The notes: generated by a model not told the origin, from the sequence alone. Positions 34,909-47,690 are shown, numbered from the stretch's first letter. The stretch: DNA of 64,000 bases from Camellia lanceoleosa (GCA_025200525.1 CM045770.1:89552084-89616083); one strand, 5' to 3'. Numbers and translations: made by a program.

Positions 34909-35892
34909 GAGTAGATTAAGAATTTATTTCGATAATTTAAATTATTTATTTTATATAATTAATTAAAAAATTTATTAATGAAAAAAAATAAAATTGATCC
35001 AATATTAATGTTTATATTATTACAATATTTTTATTTAAATGCACTACTGTTGGCTTATTTTTCTTACGAAGGAAAATATTATAAATGTGAGCGTATCAGC
35101 AATGATTGAAAAATCCTTACAGATTAAATTCAAGCTAATTATCAAGCGATTGTATTGACAATTCTTTCGCCTCAACAAAGAAGACTTCAAAATTATCAAA
35201 ATGTAGAGAAAAGAAAAATTAAAAGAAGAATGAGGGGAGACGGAGAAAGATGATTGAGTGAACAATCAAAGTAATAATTACTTACTTCTACTCCTATGCT
35301 TCGAAAAGGAAGTGCATTAAATGCTTCGAAAATGAAATGCTAAAAATAAATACTTCAAAATATAAATTTATGTTAAACTACTCATAAGATAAGGAAAATG
35401 ACAAAAAATATTAAAATTAATTGTCTTTGATTTGAATTCTGGATCTTTTACAATATAGTTATGAATGACTATTTATAGGCAAATATTTTTAAAAAAAACT
35501 TCTAGCAATAACTACTCAATAACCACCTAAAACTATCCATTTTTCCATCTTCATTCCCACAATACCACATATTCCTCCATGTCTTCATAACTTTCTTTAA
35601 CTTCTAATTAATATTTCATGTTCTCCACTTCATTCTCTATCATTTTTTCATATTTCATAACTTTTCATAACCTCCAAATGAATAAGAGAATGCCACATAT
35701 CTTATAATTATATAAATAATAAATAATAATAAAAATTACAGGTTTATAGTGCCAACAACTACATATTTTAAAAATTGACTAACCATCATTATTTATGTCT
35801 GAATAATTTAATTTTTTATATACATATTTTTTTAAAATTTATTATATGAGAAGAACAATTCAGGCGAGCATGGCTATAACTGTAACTTTTAA
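34909..35892 (+). other. upstream intergenic DNA of the LEA_2 gene
   Basis: AT-rich, no open frame or recognised element. Short CTTCGAAAAGGAAGTG/CTTCGAAAATGAAATG duplication at 35298-35338. Confidence 0.5.
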
Positions 35893-36213
35893 GTGGCCTT
35901 GTTTGAAAAGTTTATGGTTATTTGATTTTTTAATTATTTTAATGTGATTAAAATAGTTGTGTTTGAAAAATTAATTAATTTTTATTATAGTCAATTTAAT
36001 GACTATAAGAAAAAAAATGATCATAAGTTAGGTCAAGTTTGACATCCTCAAAAAAATTCAAAAAGTCAAAAAGTCATTATGTTATTTAAGTCACATCATC
36101 TTATTTAAGTCACATCACCTCTCTAACACATTACTTTAAACCCAACCCAAATCTAACTCATATTTCATAAAAATTTTAAAAATACACTTATTTAGTCTTC
36201 CCAAACTTGACCT
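35893..36213. mobile_element. GTTTGAAAAG-ended MITE
   Basis: Ends AGTGGCCTTGTTTGAAAAG and, reverse-complemented, TAAGGTCAAGTTTGGGAAG are inverted. The interior has a duplicated TTATTTAAGTCACATCA (about 36082 and 36102). 36214-36807 beyond has a 107-codon open frame I do not recognise and otherwise nothing. Confidence 0.5.
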
Positions 36214-36807
36214 TAATATAATATTTTATTTTATTTTTTAATAAGTAATTTTAAGTCAACTCTCTTTCTAAACACGTTGGCGTCTTTAAATTTAGGAAAT
36301 CTCAACTCTAGAAGGTGGTTGGGTGGGAATGGGATGCACCTGATTGTAACTGTACGAACAGGTTTTGGACACGTGGCGGCCCAGGCAGTCATCCAGGCAC
36401 TGTGCGAGCGTTACTTACTTGGGTCAAGTTCAAGTGGGGTCCACTGTATGCAAGTCCAGATAAGGTCGGTAGATTTTAAATTATTGAAACTAGCCTATTA
36501 TCTGTGCTATACACGAAATAATTTTAGATATTTATATTTTTTAAAATTTTTTTTAATATATAAATTATGTTTTTTAAAATTTTTTATAAAAATAATTTAA
36601 CAATCTTATCACTAATCATAGTGCACAGGAGAAATTAAAAAGGTTACTGCAATAACTATGCACGGACTGTATCTATAATTATTTATATAAAGGGATTTTA
36701 AATGCTAATCAAGGATTTTAACCAAATCAATAAATGCAGGCATGTGGATTGAAAAAAATTAATAAATACTGATCAAGAAATTTTGACCAAATCAATAAAT
36801 GTTGAGA

Positions 36808-37440
36808 TTTGAAAGAATTTAATAAGTGTTTTTTTTTTTTCAAAAAAACAAAACAAAAAAATTAAGAGGGAAAAAAAATTAAGAGCTATTTACACAATAA
36901 TTACATGGGTCTCTTGGGGATGCAAAAAGTAATGGCGTGTAAATATCTAAGGTTTGACCGAGGAGTTTGAAAGAATTTAATGAGTGTTTATTTTTTTTTT
37001 TTCAAAAAACAAAACAAAAAAATTAAGAGGAAAAAAAATTAAGAGCCATTTTACACAATAAAGTAATGGCGTGTAAATACCTGGGGTTTGACCGAGGAGG
37101 TAGTCCCAAAGGCAAATGCCTTTTCATTATCACACATATGCACACCACATAGTCATACAGCCTCTCTCTCTCTCTCTCAGTTATTGCTTTATTCTAGTCA
37201 GTCGTGCTTCCCTAATAGTGTAATTGTAATCTTTGAACCAATCACCAAGTCAATTTTTTAAAAAAATAAATAAAAAATCAAGAAATTAGGATTTCATTTA
37301 TTGCGTTATTCTCTTCCCCACCCTCTATCTCCTTCATTTGTCAATAGTGTAATTATTATAATCTTTGAACCAATCATCAAGTCAATTTTTTTTAAAAAAA
37401 ATAAAAAATCAAGAAATTAGGATTGACATATTAAAACTTC
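36808..37440 (+). repeat. two local direct duplications
   Basis: First pair: 36808-36965 and 36966-37103, both starting TTTGAAAGAATTTAA and ending GGTTTGACCGAGGAG. Second pair: about 37218-37300 and 37350-37425, both holding ATCTTTGAACCAATCA and AATCAAGAAATTAGGAT. A (CT)n tract at 37162-37178 lies between. No gene. 37441-37937 is non-genic. Confidence 0.8.
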
Positions 37441-38069
37441 CACAGGCCTTAATGGTTTAAACTCCTTTTTACTTAATATATAGTATAAATAGACCTCTGT
37501 GGGTTGGGTCATTTGAAAAACAAAGAGCGATGAAATGGGGATAGTGAAGTAAAGAAGGTAAGATACGAGAACTAAATAGTAAATTTATATTTGTGCATTT
37601 AGTGACCTTTTAAAGTTGCCCGCTGTAGTCGGGACTCGGGACGAAGTTAGGATCTCTTTATTATATTTCTTATTTATAGGGTTATTGGATCCATTTTTAG
37701 ACTTAATTTTGATAATTTAAATTATTCATACACATGTTTTCTTATATCCAATTAACTTGATTTTTTACAGATATGATATACTGAACAAATCTTAAAATAT
37801 AAACGATTCGAATTATCAAAATTGGACTTAAAAGTAAGCCTAATGACTCTGCAAGTAAGAAATACAAGGAAAGATCTTGATTCGCTCGGGACGGCCAATC
37901 GTTAGGAGGCAAATAGTGTCCAAATTTTTTGAAATCTTTAAAATTTAGATAAATAAATGGATAAATTACACTGACACCTTTGAGGTTTATATTTATTACA
38001 GTTCTCTCTTTCATCTTTTGAAAATTACATCTCTCCCATGAGGTTTAAAGTTTCATTATAGATTCTCCC

Positions 38070-40078
38070 TGTAACACCCTCAAAATATCAACACAAAACC
38101 CAACAATATAGACATGCATTGATAAATATAAAAGTCCCGTATCCTTCTATTTATCACAATTTCTTTACAAAAAGTATTACATGTTAACAACAAAAGCAAA
38201 TGCCCTAAGGGCTTACAGCTTTCCAAGTTAACACTTGGTTACAGAAAAAGAGAGCACTAGCACAATTACACCTTAAGCCCTTGGCTTGAATTTACATGTA
38301 ATACATCAAAAGAAAATAGACGACCAAAAAGTCAGTCAGCCTCAAGCCTCCCAAGCTATGTCCTTGGAGGTGGCGTGCTACCTGTACCTGAAAATGATGT
38401 TCCCATATAGGGTGAGCCACAGCCCAGTAGAAATATACTAAACCAGTTATGAATAATGACTAAAAGATTAACAGTTGATAGATGGTCCACACTTTTACAC
38501 TCTTTCATAACACATTACAATTCTCAATTTATAATTCATGGCTCGAGAACTGCCACACACAACTCATATGAGACAATAACTCATATTAACCACTTACAAT
38601 TTCATTACTTCCACGATATGCAAACTAGCTATATCACATTCCCAAGACAAGCATATGAGCTCTATCTACTGAGTCCATCCCTATCTTCTCCCAAACAACA
38701 TCCGGTTTAGAGGTACATCCCTATCTTCCCTAAACCGTGGAGTACATCCCCTATCTTCTCCAACACACACAATGCATATAAACAATAATTATACACATCA
38801 CGAATCAATACATATAGTTAATGTATTCTTCAACTGTCATTCTCAATGACACATTTCAATGATTGGTTTTAGTTTGCCTAATCATCATGCATTGTCTACA
38901 ACAATCAAGACTATCCTCCACCGATAGCCCAAAGCAGATATTTCTAAACAGAAAATAAATGCACAAAATGGATATTTAAATCAACATTTCCACTTCAATT
39001 CCTCATTCCTTATAATTAATCATATCAATTAATTAATCAATGTAATTAGGGCATTTTTCCATAATTGACATTACAACCCTTAAGGTTTCATTTTCATCAA
39101 TGTTTCAACATTAATCCCATGTTTCTACACTAAACATGCATCTAGGTTCATTATAAGTAAAAACCCCATTTTTGTAAAATTACACAAAGGCCCAAAGTTT
39201 CTCAAAATTTCTCAACAACTTCCAACACATCAAAATGCTAAAATTCAAAGACAAAATCCATAAAGAGGAGTAGGATATCCCTACCTCAAAGTTGGAGCTC
39301 GAATGGATAAGCGACCAAAATCAAAGTGCTCCAAACACCAAACTTTTCGGATCAAAACGACGCCCCCGACGATCAACCCAACCTTTACAAAAGCCGAAGG
39401 GAAGAAGAACACTCTACCTAGATCAAACCCTAGAGAGAAGTTATGGTTTTAGAGTGAGAAGCTCTGAAAATGGCGTTTTGGAAAAGTAGGAGAGAGAAGG
39501 AGAAGTGAAAAGTGATTCAAAATGTCCAGCCACACTCAGTTATACGACAGGTCCGCTCGAGCGTAAAACACACCGCTTCGGCGTAAAACACATAAAACAT
39601 GGTCCGCCGGCGCAACAAGGTCACCGGCGCCAAGAAACAAAATAAAGTTAAATGCCGCTCGGCGTAAACCCAGCTTCGGCGTAAATCTACCTCTCTCCGT
39701 AACTCTCACTGAAAATCTGTCGCTCGGCGCCAACAACCCCTTCGAGCTTCGAAAAAACTTCGCTCGGCGTAGAAACCACACCTGCAGAAGTTTTGCAGAG
39801 GCACAAGATACCGGATGGGTGTATTCTCCGCTCGAGCGCCCAAAACCCCGCTCGAGCGTACAAGCAACAACAAGGTCCCCGCTCGAGCGGAAAAGCCAAA
39901 AACCTGGGCAACTAGACTTGGTTCCTAAGCACAACCAACCTGTAACAAACCTGCCCAACACATCCCAAGACTCGAATACAAAGTAAAAAGGATGTAAACA
40001 AGATAATAATCAACTACCAACATCAACGGACACATGTCCGGATCACTGTACAACAAGGGTAAACCCGGGATCGCTATA
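38070..40078 (-). mobile_element. solo LTR 2 with CGCTCGAGCG repeats (2009 bp)
   Basis: It runs from TGTAACACCC to GGGATCGCTATA on the plus strand and is flanked by a perfect 5-bp duplication CTCCC (38065-38069, 40079-40083). It interrupts the left arm of element P. Its family partner is 16582-18727: same right end, and shared blocks such as CTTGAATTTACATGTAA, AATCATCATGCATTGTCTAC and CCCCTATCTTCTCC. On the minus strand it would start TATAGCG rather than TG, as its partner does. Four exact CGCTCGAGCG palindromes and several CGCTCGGCG variants lie at 39550-39890. Confidence 0.9.
39550..39890 (-). repeat. CGCTCGAGCG palindrome cluster in solo LTR 2
   Basis: Exact palindromes near 39552, 39829, 39848 and 39878, with CGCTCGGCGT, GCTTCGGCGT and CCGGCGC variants between. 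The position within the LTR equals that in solo LTR 1. Confidence 0.85.
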
Positions 40079-42801
40079 CTCCCCTTAGCAATTTAATTTT
40101 TTTAAATACCAATTTTGCCCTCACTAGGTAAATTACATTGACACCCCTCACATTTTGGAAATTATAATCTCCTCCCTCAGGTTTAAAGTAACATTACCAT
40201 ATGTCCCCTCCATTAGTATTAGTTGAAAAAAAAAATTAGTTGAAAAAAAATTTTGTTTGAAATTTTGTTGTAATTTTTGTTTAAAAACTAACGTAAACTC
40301 ATTTTTTGAATTTACATTTTTTTTCTCAAATTTACAAACTGAGACAAACCATTTATAAACCAAAAAAATTACCAAACAAGTTTTTATGACAGTTTTTAAA
40401 ATTTTTGTAAATATAAATTGAAAACTGAAAATGAAATGGTTACCAAACAAGTCTTAGATGGTAAAAATATCGTAAAATTAACAAATAATTAAATAAGTTA
40501 CCAACGTAAGAAATGACTTATTAAAAGATTCTTAGACTATGTATAGTTTGATTTTTAGAATTTTTTTTTAAAAAATTAAAAATTAATTTGGTTAAGAAAT
40601 AAAAAAAAAATAATTATCATTTAAGGGTAAAAAATAATTATCATTTTAATTTTTGGGCAAGTTATATACATAGGTATGGCTGTTTCAATTTAATTTGTAA
40701 AAAAAGATTTCTAACCACTCGAAAGATAAAAATTATATAAAAATGATAATTATTTTTTTAGTTTTTATTTCTTAACTAAATTAATTTTTAATTTTTTAAA
40801 AAAAATTTCTAAAAATCAAACCATATATAGCCTAAGAATCTTTTGATAAGTCATTTTTTGCGTTGGTAACTTATTTAATTATTTGTTCATTTTACGACAT
40901 TTTTACTATCTGAAACCTGTTTGGTAACCATTTCGTTTTTAGTTTTCAATTTATATTTACAAAAATTTTAAAAACTACCATAAAAACTTGTTTGATAATT
41001 TTTTTTGTTTATAAATGATTGTCTTAGTTTGTAAATTTGAGAAAAAAACGTAAATTCAAAAAATGATCTTCTGTTGGTTTTTAAACAGAAATTTAAAAAT
41101 TTTACTAATAAATTTTTTTTTTCAAATGAATTTTTTTTCCAACTAATACTAACCGAGGGGGTAATTGGTAATGTTACTTTAAACCTTAGGGAGGGGATTG
41201 TAATTTCTAAAATGTGAGGGGTGTCATTGTAATTTACCTACTGAGGGTAAAATTGGTATTTGAAAAAATTAAATTGCTGAGGGAGGAATCTGTAATAAAA
41301 CTTTAAACCTCAAAGAGGGAGATGTAATTTCCAAAAGGTGAGGGGAAACTGTAATAAATATAAATCTCAAGGGGTGTCAGTGTAATTTATCCTAAATAAA
41401 TTACACTGACATCTCTGAAATTTTTATTTAATATAAATTTTTTATTTACATTTGAAAAATTATGATAGTTTTTGATAGAGTTTTAAAATTATAATTTGAG
41501 AATATATTTATATTTTGAGTTTATAAATTTTAGAATTATGATTTTACTGTGAAAAATTTATTTAGTTATGAGTTTTGAAAAGAGTTTGAAATTTTTGATG
41601 TGACATATGATATTTGACTAAAAAATTTACAACTCATAATCAAATACACAACTTAAAATTCTATGCAAAACTTATAAAAAAAAATTTAAAAATTCCGAAA
41701 ATATTTTTTATTTAAAATATAAAAATAACAGGTGCCAAAAAAAAAATTGTTTTGGTCAACCAGTCGGACGTCCGGGAACATCCGGGAGGATGACGAGATA
41801 GACATGTTTTCAAAAGTAGGTGTGGAATCAATATTTGAAAATTGTAACCAAACAATGCACGCAACCACCAAGGTGTAGAATTAAGTTTCCAAAATTTCAC
41901 CAAACAAAGTCTATATTTTTCTCCTTAAAATTTATAATCTCATTATAAATTACTTCATAAATTGCTAATATCATGTCCTAAAATTTTTTAAATGACCATT
42001 TTACCATTTTTCTTACAATTTCTTCTTTCTATCATCATGACTGCATTCTACAATTTTTCATCATTAAATTTTACTTAAATATATTCTTATTAAGTGATGA
42101 TATATAAATATAAATTTTATATAGAATTATTAAACACAATAATATAACTTAATGGTGACCTTTCACTTTAAAACAAAATATTCACAAACATGATTTATAT
42201 TTATAATAATATCACTATTACAACATTTTTATAATATTTTTTTGTATAAATTTTATATATGAATATAATTTTTCATTAAAAGGTATAAAATTTATATAAT
42301 TTTTTTTTTAAAAAAAAAATTCATTGAATACAACAAAATAAGATAATGTATTGAATTTTTATATTTTTTGTATTTGGTGAATTTAAAAAAAAATCACAAA
42401 ATATTATATTTCTTAAGTATATCTAGATTAAGTCTATCTAAATTTTTTTTAAAAAAAAATTACTTAAAATATTTTTAAAAATTCAATAAAAATAATATAA
42501 AAAAACACAAAAAATAAAAAAACTTGATTTTTTGCGTGACTTAAACCAAAGAAGATGATTGTTATTTTTCTTGAAATGACATGAATGAAATATTTGAATT
42601 ATTTAATTATTTTATATGTATAAAAGCTAAGGGGCAAATATGTCATTTTAATCTGACAGGGAGATAAGTGTAATTTTTTAAATATAAGGGAAATCTGTAG
42701 GGAAATTCTATTTCTACGCACTTAATTAGCATAGTGTACATCTTTTCTCAATACACACACTTATTAATTTGATTATTAACTAATTTTCTCACTCAACACA
42801 T

Positions 42802-44494
42802 GGGCGTGTTTGATTCGCTGGATTAGGGGGGTAATCCAAATAGTGCTCCTTATCCTCCGTTTGATTTTTTTTAATCTGCCGGACTCCTTAACGGCCATAT
42901 GTGGAACTATTGTGTCCTTAAGGAGGGGGGGTATGGGATAGTTTTTGGGGGACTATCCACTGTTGGGATTAGGTGGTCAAAATGACCATTTTGACCATTT
43001 ACTATTTAATTATGTATTATATTTAATAAAATTCAATAAAATTTAAATGTCTCAATTTAAAAATAAAATAATTTTATATAACTTTTTATTGATGTTTTAT
43101 TTATTTAATTTTTTAAAATAATTTTTTATAGATATTTTATTGATGTTTTATTTTAAAATTTTGTTTATGTTTTATTTAATTTCATTGTTTGATTATTATT
43201 TTTTAAAAAAAAATTATTTAAAATTTTAATTAAAAAATAATATATATTTTTATTGATATTTTATTTATTTTTTTTAAAAAAATAAATTTATTTAATTGTG
43301 TAAAAAATAATAATTTTTTATTTATTTAATCTAGCTAAAAATAATTAAAATATTAAATATATGTTTAATATTGCTATTACTTAGTAAACAATTGAAAAAT
43401 GGTAAAATAGTTTTTTGTTCATTTATCTTATCCAGTCCGTCCAACCAAACGTTGGATTCACTAAAAATAGTCCTTTCCAGACATCTAATCCCATGAAAAA
43501 ACAAACACAAGATACATATCCAATCCAGCCAAATAGTCCGGGGGATTCACAGTCCCAAGACTCAAGTCTGATGGATTCTAATCTCCCCTTATCCAGTCCG
43601 TCCTGTATTTGATTTGGGGGATTAAGGGGGGATTATTCACTGTTCGGATTGCTTATCCGAATGAGTGAATAGTCCATCGTTTGTTTTTTTTTTTTTAATC
43701 CGTCGGACATGGAGTCCAGCTGGACTCCTTATCCCCATATGGGGGATTATACTATCCTAGGAGAGATGTGGGATAATTTTGGAGGGACTATTTACTGTTG
43801 GGATTAGGTGATAAAATGACCATTTTGACTCTCTACTATTTAATTATGTATTATATTTAGTAAAATTCAATAAAATTTAAATGTCTCAATTTAAAAATAA
43901 AATAATTTTATTCAACTTTCTATTGATGTTTTATTTATTTAATTTTTTTTAAAATAAATTTTTTATATATATTTTATTGTTGTTTTATTTTAAATTTTTT
44001 TTTTAAATTTTATTTAATTTCATTATTTAAATTTTAATAGATGTTTTATTTAATTTCATTGTTTAATTATTATTACTTTTAAAAACAAATTTATTTAAAA
44101 TTTTAATTAAAAAAATAACACATATTTTTATTGATATTTTATTTATTTAATTTTTAAAAAATAAATTTATTTAATTGTGTAAAAAAAATAAAATAAATTT
44201 TTATTTAATCTAGCTAAAAATAATTAAAATATTAAAGATATGTTTAATATTGCTATTACTTAGTAAACAATTGAAAATGGGTAAAATAGTCTTTTGTTCA
44301 TTTATCTTATTCAATCCATCCAACTAAACGTTGAATTCACTAAAAATAATCATTTCTAGACATCTAATCCCATGAAAAAACAAACATAGGATACATATCC
44401 AACCTAACCAAATAGTCTGAGGGATTCACAGTCTCAGGACTCAAGTCCGATGGATTCTAATATCCCCTTATCCAGTCCGTCCAATCAAACACCC
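42802..44494. mobile_element. tandemly duplicated TIR element (two ~0.85-kb units)
   Basis: The outer ends GGGCGTGTTTGATTCGCTGG and, reverse-complemented, GGGTGTTTGATTGGACGGAC are inverted. The body occurs twice head to tail: landmark AAATGACCATTTTGAC at about 42980 and 43814, landmark TTATCYAGTCCGTCC region at about 43428 and 44308. The inner junction near 43607-43640 carries terminal-like GGATTAGGGGG/GGATTAAGGGGG words. Both units contain long AT-rich stretches of TTTTATTTATTTAATTTTT and no gene. Confidence 0.7.
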
Positions 44495-44846
44495 TTCATT
44501 CATAACCATTGTACACACACTACTTTACTCTCCTTTCCACATACTTTCTATGACCCTACTTCCACATTTGCAGTTCTGTCTACGCAAAAGTGAAAACCAA
44601 AGTCAGTGAAATTTTTTCCATTGAAGACTTATATTGAACCTCCATTGAAAACCCTTGTTCAAGGAAATGGTTTTCACCCTATGGAAATAGTTTCTTTTAC
44701 TTTTTATGTTTTTTTTTTTTTTAAAATTTTTTTTCCCCCATTTTTGTTGTATCGTGTGCATGTCATATAAACATATTCTGGGATCAAGTCAAATTCCTCC
44801 TTTGAGATTTATACGAACAATTCTCTTGCATTTTCATTGAGGCAAG

Positions 44847-45679
44847 CATGGTTTTAAAAACCGGACCGGACCGGCCGGTTCAACCGGTGACCGGATGGGG
44901 TTCCGGTCCGGTCAGCCCCCCTAAACCGGCCAGTTGTAAAAACCGGCCTATTTATTGAAAACCGGTGAACCGGTCGACCCGGTCACGGGTTGATTGAACC
45001 GGTTCGGAGTTTTCTTTTTTTTCTTTTCTTTCTTTCTTTCTTATTATATATATATATATATATATATTATAATAAAAATTTAATTGGAAACTCTCTTTTA
45101 AGGGTCTCCTCTTGTGAGGAATCCCATTGAGAGTTTGAAATTATTGTGAAAGAGCTTCTATCTATTTATAAGAAAAAAAAATTTCCAAAAAAAATTCAAG
45201 AAATCTATGTGGGATTCAATCAAATTCATTGGAGGGAAACTTAAAATTTTGATATCCCTCCAAAAATTTTGCTCTTCTTTCAATCAAAGTATTTGAATTA
45301 AAATCATATGGAGGGAAGGGAATATTAAATATTTGATTTCTTCTTCCAAAATTAAAATTAATAATATTTCTAAATATATTTTTATATTTTTTAATAAAAA
45401 AAGTATTAAGAGAAATATTTAAGATTATTAAAAATTTTAATTTATAATTTTATTACTTATTTTTTTATATTTTTTAATAAAAAAAAGTATTAAGAGAAAT
45501 ATTTAAGATTATTAAAATTTTTAATTTATAATTTTATTACTTATATTTTTATTTAAATATAATTTTAATATATTTATGACGTCACGGTTTGATTCCAGTT
45601 CAACCCGACAGTTGAACCGGTGACCCGTCCACCCGATCATTTTTCCGATTCATTCACCAGTCCGATTTTTAAAACATTG
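44847..45679. mobile_element. hAT-type element (833 bp) with 8-bp target duplication
   Basis: Ends CATGGTTTTAAAAACCGG and, reverse-complemented, CAATGTTTTAAAAATCGG. A perfect 8-bp duplication GAGGCAAG flanks it (44839-44846, 45680-45687). The terminal parts are rich in ACCGGTT/CCGGACCGG words. In the middle an 84-bp AT-rich unit is duplicated (AGTATTAAGAGAAATATTTA at about 45402 and 45486), next to a (TA)n tract at 45048-45066. No transposase. Confidence 0.85.
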
Positions 45680-46862
45680 GAGGCAAGTCTAGGTCCAAGT
45701 CTTTCACAGGTTGGTGGAGCCGGAATTTTGTATAGTGGGGTCAAACAAAGAACAAATTATCCTTAAGTTTTTACTTGTATAAAATTTGGGAGTTTATATT
45801 AGTAAGTTATTAATGAAAATGTCAAACAAACTATAAATTTCACAAAATTTTGGGCAACCTCCCCGCCCACACACATAGCCAGTAATCCCCTGGACAAAAT
45901 TCAAGAGTAAATGGATTAAGTTCATAAAAAAAATTAGGGAAAAATAAATACTATTACAAAATTTTTAAATCAAGTTACTTCAATTGGCCACCCTAGTACA
46001 CCTTACTTAATGTTTGATAGTTTTGCTTGTACTGAAGTTTTAGTAATTACTGGTTGTATTCAATATTGCTGACCAAATCAGCTTTACCAGTAAAAATTTT
46101 ATCGACAGCTTGAAGTGAGGATAAAAAAAAAAAAAGAAAAAAGAAAAAAAAAAGAGATTAAAACACTTTGTTTAGCTCTTCGTGCAATTCTATTGTGTTC
46201 TTACAAGTTTTTTTTATCAAAACCTTAAACTAGCAGCCTAATATATATATATATATATGACAATATTTTTTTCAATTGAACCTGTTAATGACTCAAGGCA
46301 ATTGCAAAATAATCTGAAGTGTGCAATGTACACCATTCATTGAAAACCATTGAAAACCCTTACTTTGAGAGTATTGTTTTGCAAGCAATAGAGGAATATA
46401 AAGTATGTAACAAGCAGTGTGATAACAATGCAAAAATTAAGATTTTTTTTTTTTTTTTAATCTCAAAAGGTGTACATTGAGATATTTTTGTTATTAAAAG
46501 ATGTGTACAGATAATTTTTTTCATATAATATTATGGATGTTACCGGATGTCTATTATGATCATTTTTATTTAAGATATAATTGTCATTAAATTAATATTT
46601 CATTAAGTGTGTGCTCTAAGCTAACTAGGTGTATGGAAATAGAATTTTCCAAATCTGTATTAAATAGAAACATCGGAGGGTGTAGTATAATTTACCCTTA
46701 AAATTTTGTTTTCTTTAATATTTGTCAAAAGATTCTATTTAAAAAAAAAAAAATTTCTCTAAAAGCACTTTCAAAAGAAAAAATCTTTTCTCAACATGAA
46801 CAAAAAGAAAAAAAAATCAAAAATCAAATTTTATTCATGACCTATCCTAAAAAAAAAAAAAT

Positions 46863-47690
46863 TGTGGGTGTAGATTTCCGACCACACAACCAAAGGGGGA
46901 ACTCAGCTGGAAAGTACCGGTAGTATAGATTAAGCCCAACAACCTGCACAAGAAGATGAGAATCCGGCGGTGGTTCGTCCACCCGGGGGCACTCCGATGA
47001 TCAAGTTAGTAATCAATATCTCTCAAAGATAGCAAATTGTGCTTAAACTCATGAGAAAGTACTTACCTCAGACCCATGAGAGTGCCTCACTTTTATAATC
47101 AACAGTGGCCTAATCTCCCTAGAAGCCTCACTTCAATGGACTCAGGCTCCATGCTCATCTTGGGCCTTCATTTAGATAAAGATAAACTCTTCTCGAGCCT
47201 TATCTCTATCCAAACTGAGGTCCTCCCATATTCTAGGACTCTTATCCCTTATCTGCTTACCTCGGACTCCGGTATCTCCATAGATAACCTTGGCCTAACT
47301 GAGATCATCTCGACGTAGGACCAAGCCACGTAGCACCTCGGCTGATACTTCGGTGTCACCTTAGCTATGTGCTGCCATTTACAAAATACGTCCCCATAAC
47401 TGCCCTCTAGATTCCATTACCTCGACAACCTGAAGTAATGGAACCTACATCGTTTGTCTATATAGCATGTTAGCTAAAAATTCATTTCACTTTTTGACCG
47501 ATATCATGACTCATTGGCTTCAGCAAAACTAGGACTCAGCTGTTTACTTTCCTAAGACTCAAGAACCAAGAACCAAGAACCAATTTCTTTAAGCATCTTG
47601 ACCGAGATCGCTCCTCTAGTCAAGGTCATTGCTTCATTAATCAAAAAGTTCAAGAGCTTTTAATTGTCCATGAGCTGTCACGTACAGTCT
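46863..47690 (-). mobile_element. 3' LTR of the Tat-type gypsy element (right border approximate)
   Basis: On the minus strand the LTR would end ...AATCTACACCCACA at 46863. A TATA-like CTATATAGAC lies at about 47455-47465 on the same strand. The start is set at about 47690 because TGTACGTGACAGC follows a purine-rich GGAAAGAC there, a possible polypurine tract. The sequence is GC-richer than the DNA to the left and has features of Tat LTRs (GACACCGAAGTATCAGCC, ACTACCGGTACTTTCC). No second copy is in the window, so the borders are inferred. Confidence 0.5.

Larger units (their letters stand above)
37959..41392. mobile_element. palindromic Mutator-type element P, split by a solo LTR
   Basis: Apart from the solo LTR this is a nearly complete inverted repeat, with arms of about 0.7 kb meeting near 40686. 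Ends are GGATAAATTACACTGACACC on the left and GGATAAATTACACTGACACC on the right after reverse complementation. Paired inner landmarks are GTTACCAACGTAAGAAATGA (40498) and TCATTTTTTGCGTTGGTAAC (ending 40872). A perfect 9-bp duplication TAAATAAAT flanks it (37950-37958, 41393-41401). It would fold into a long hairpin RNA or cruciform. No coding capacity. Confidence 0.88.
42700..46650. mobile_element. second Mutator-type element (inner), carrying further insertions
   Basis: Ends GGGAAATTCTATTTCTACGC and, reverse-complemented, GGAAAATTCTATTTCCATAC, continuing through TTAATTAGCATAG/CTAGTTAGCTTAG and ACACACTTA in both arms. A perfect 9-bp duplication AAATCTGTA flanks it (42691-42699, 46651-46659). 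It lies inside the outer element and contains the tandem GGGCGTGTTTGATT element and the hAT element. No open frame of note; 45690-46440 inside is AT-rich with A/G and TA tracts. Confidence 0.85.
37947..46697. mobile_element. outer Mutator-type element (nest host), split by two insertions
   Basis: The left terminus begins AGATAAA (37947) and resumes at 41402 as TTACACTGACATC. The right terminus, reverse-complemented, begins GGGTAAATTATACTACACCC (46697 leftward). Left and right arms share TTATTTAATATAAATTT/CTATTTAATACAGATTT. A perfect 9-bp duplication TTAAAATTT flanks it at 37938-37946 and 46698-46706. Without the two inserted elements it would be about 1.35 kb. It carries no gene and is the oldest layer of the nest. 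Confidence 0.75.
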
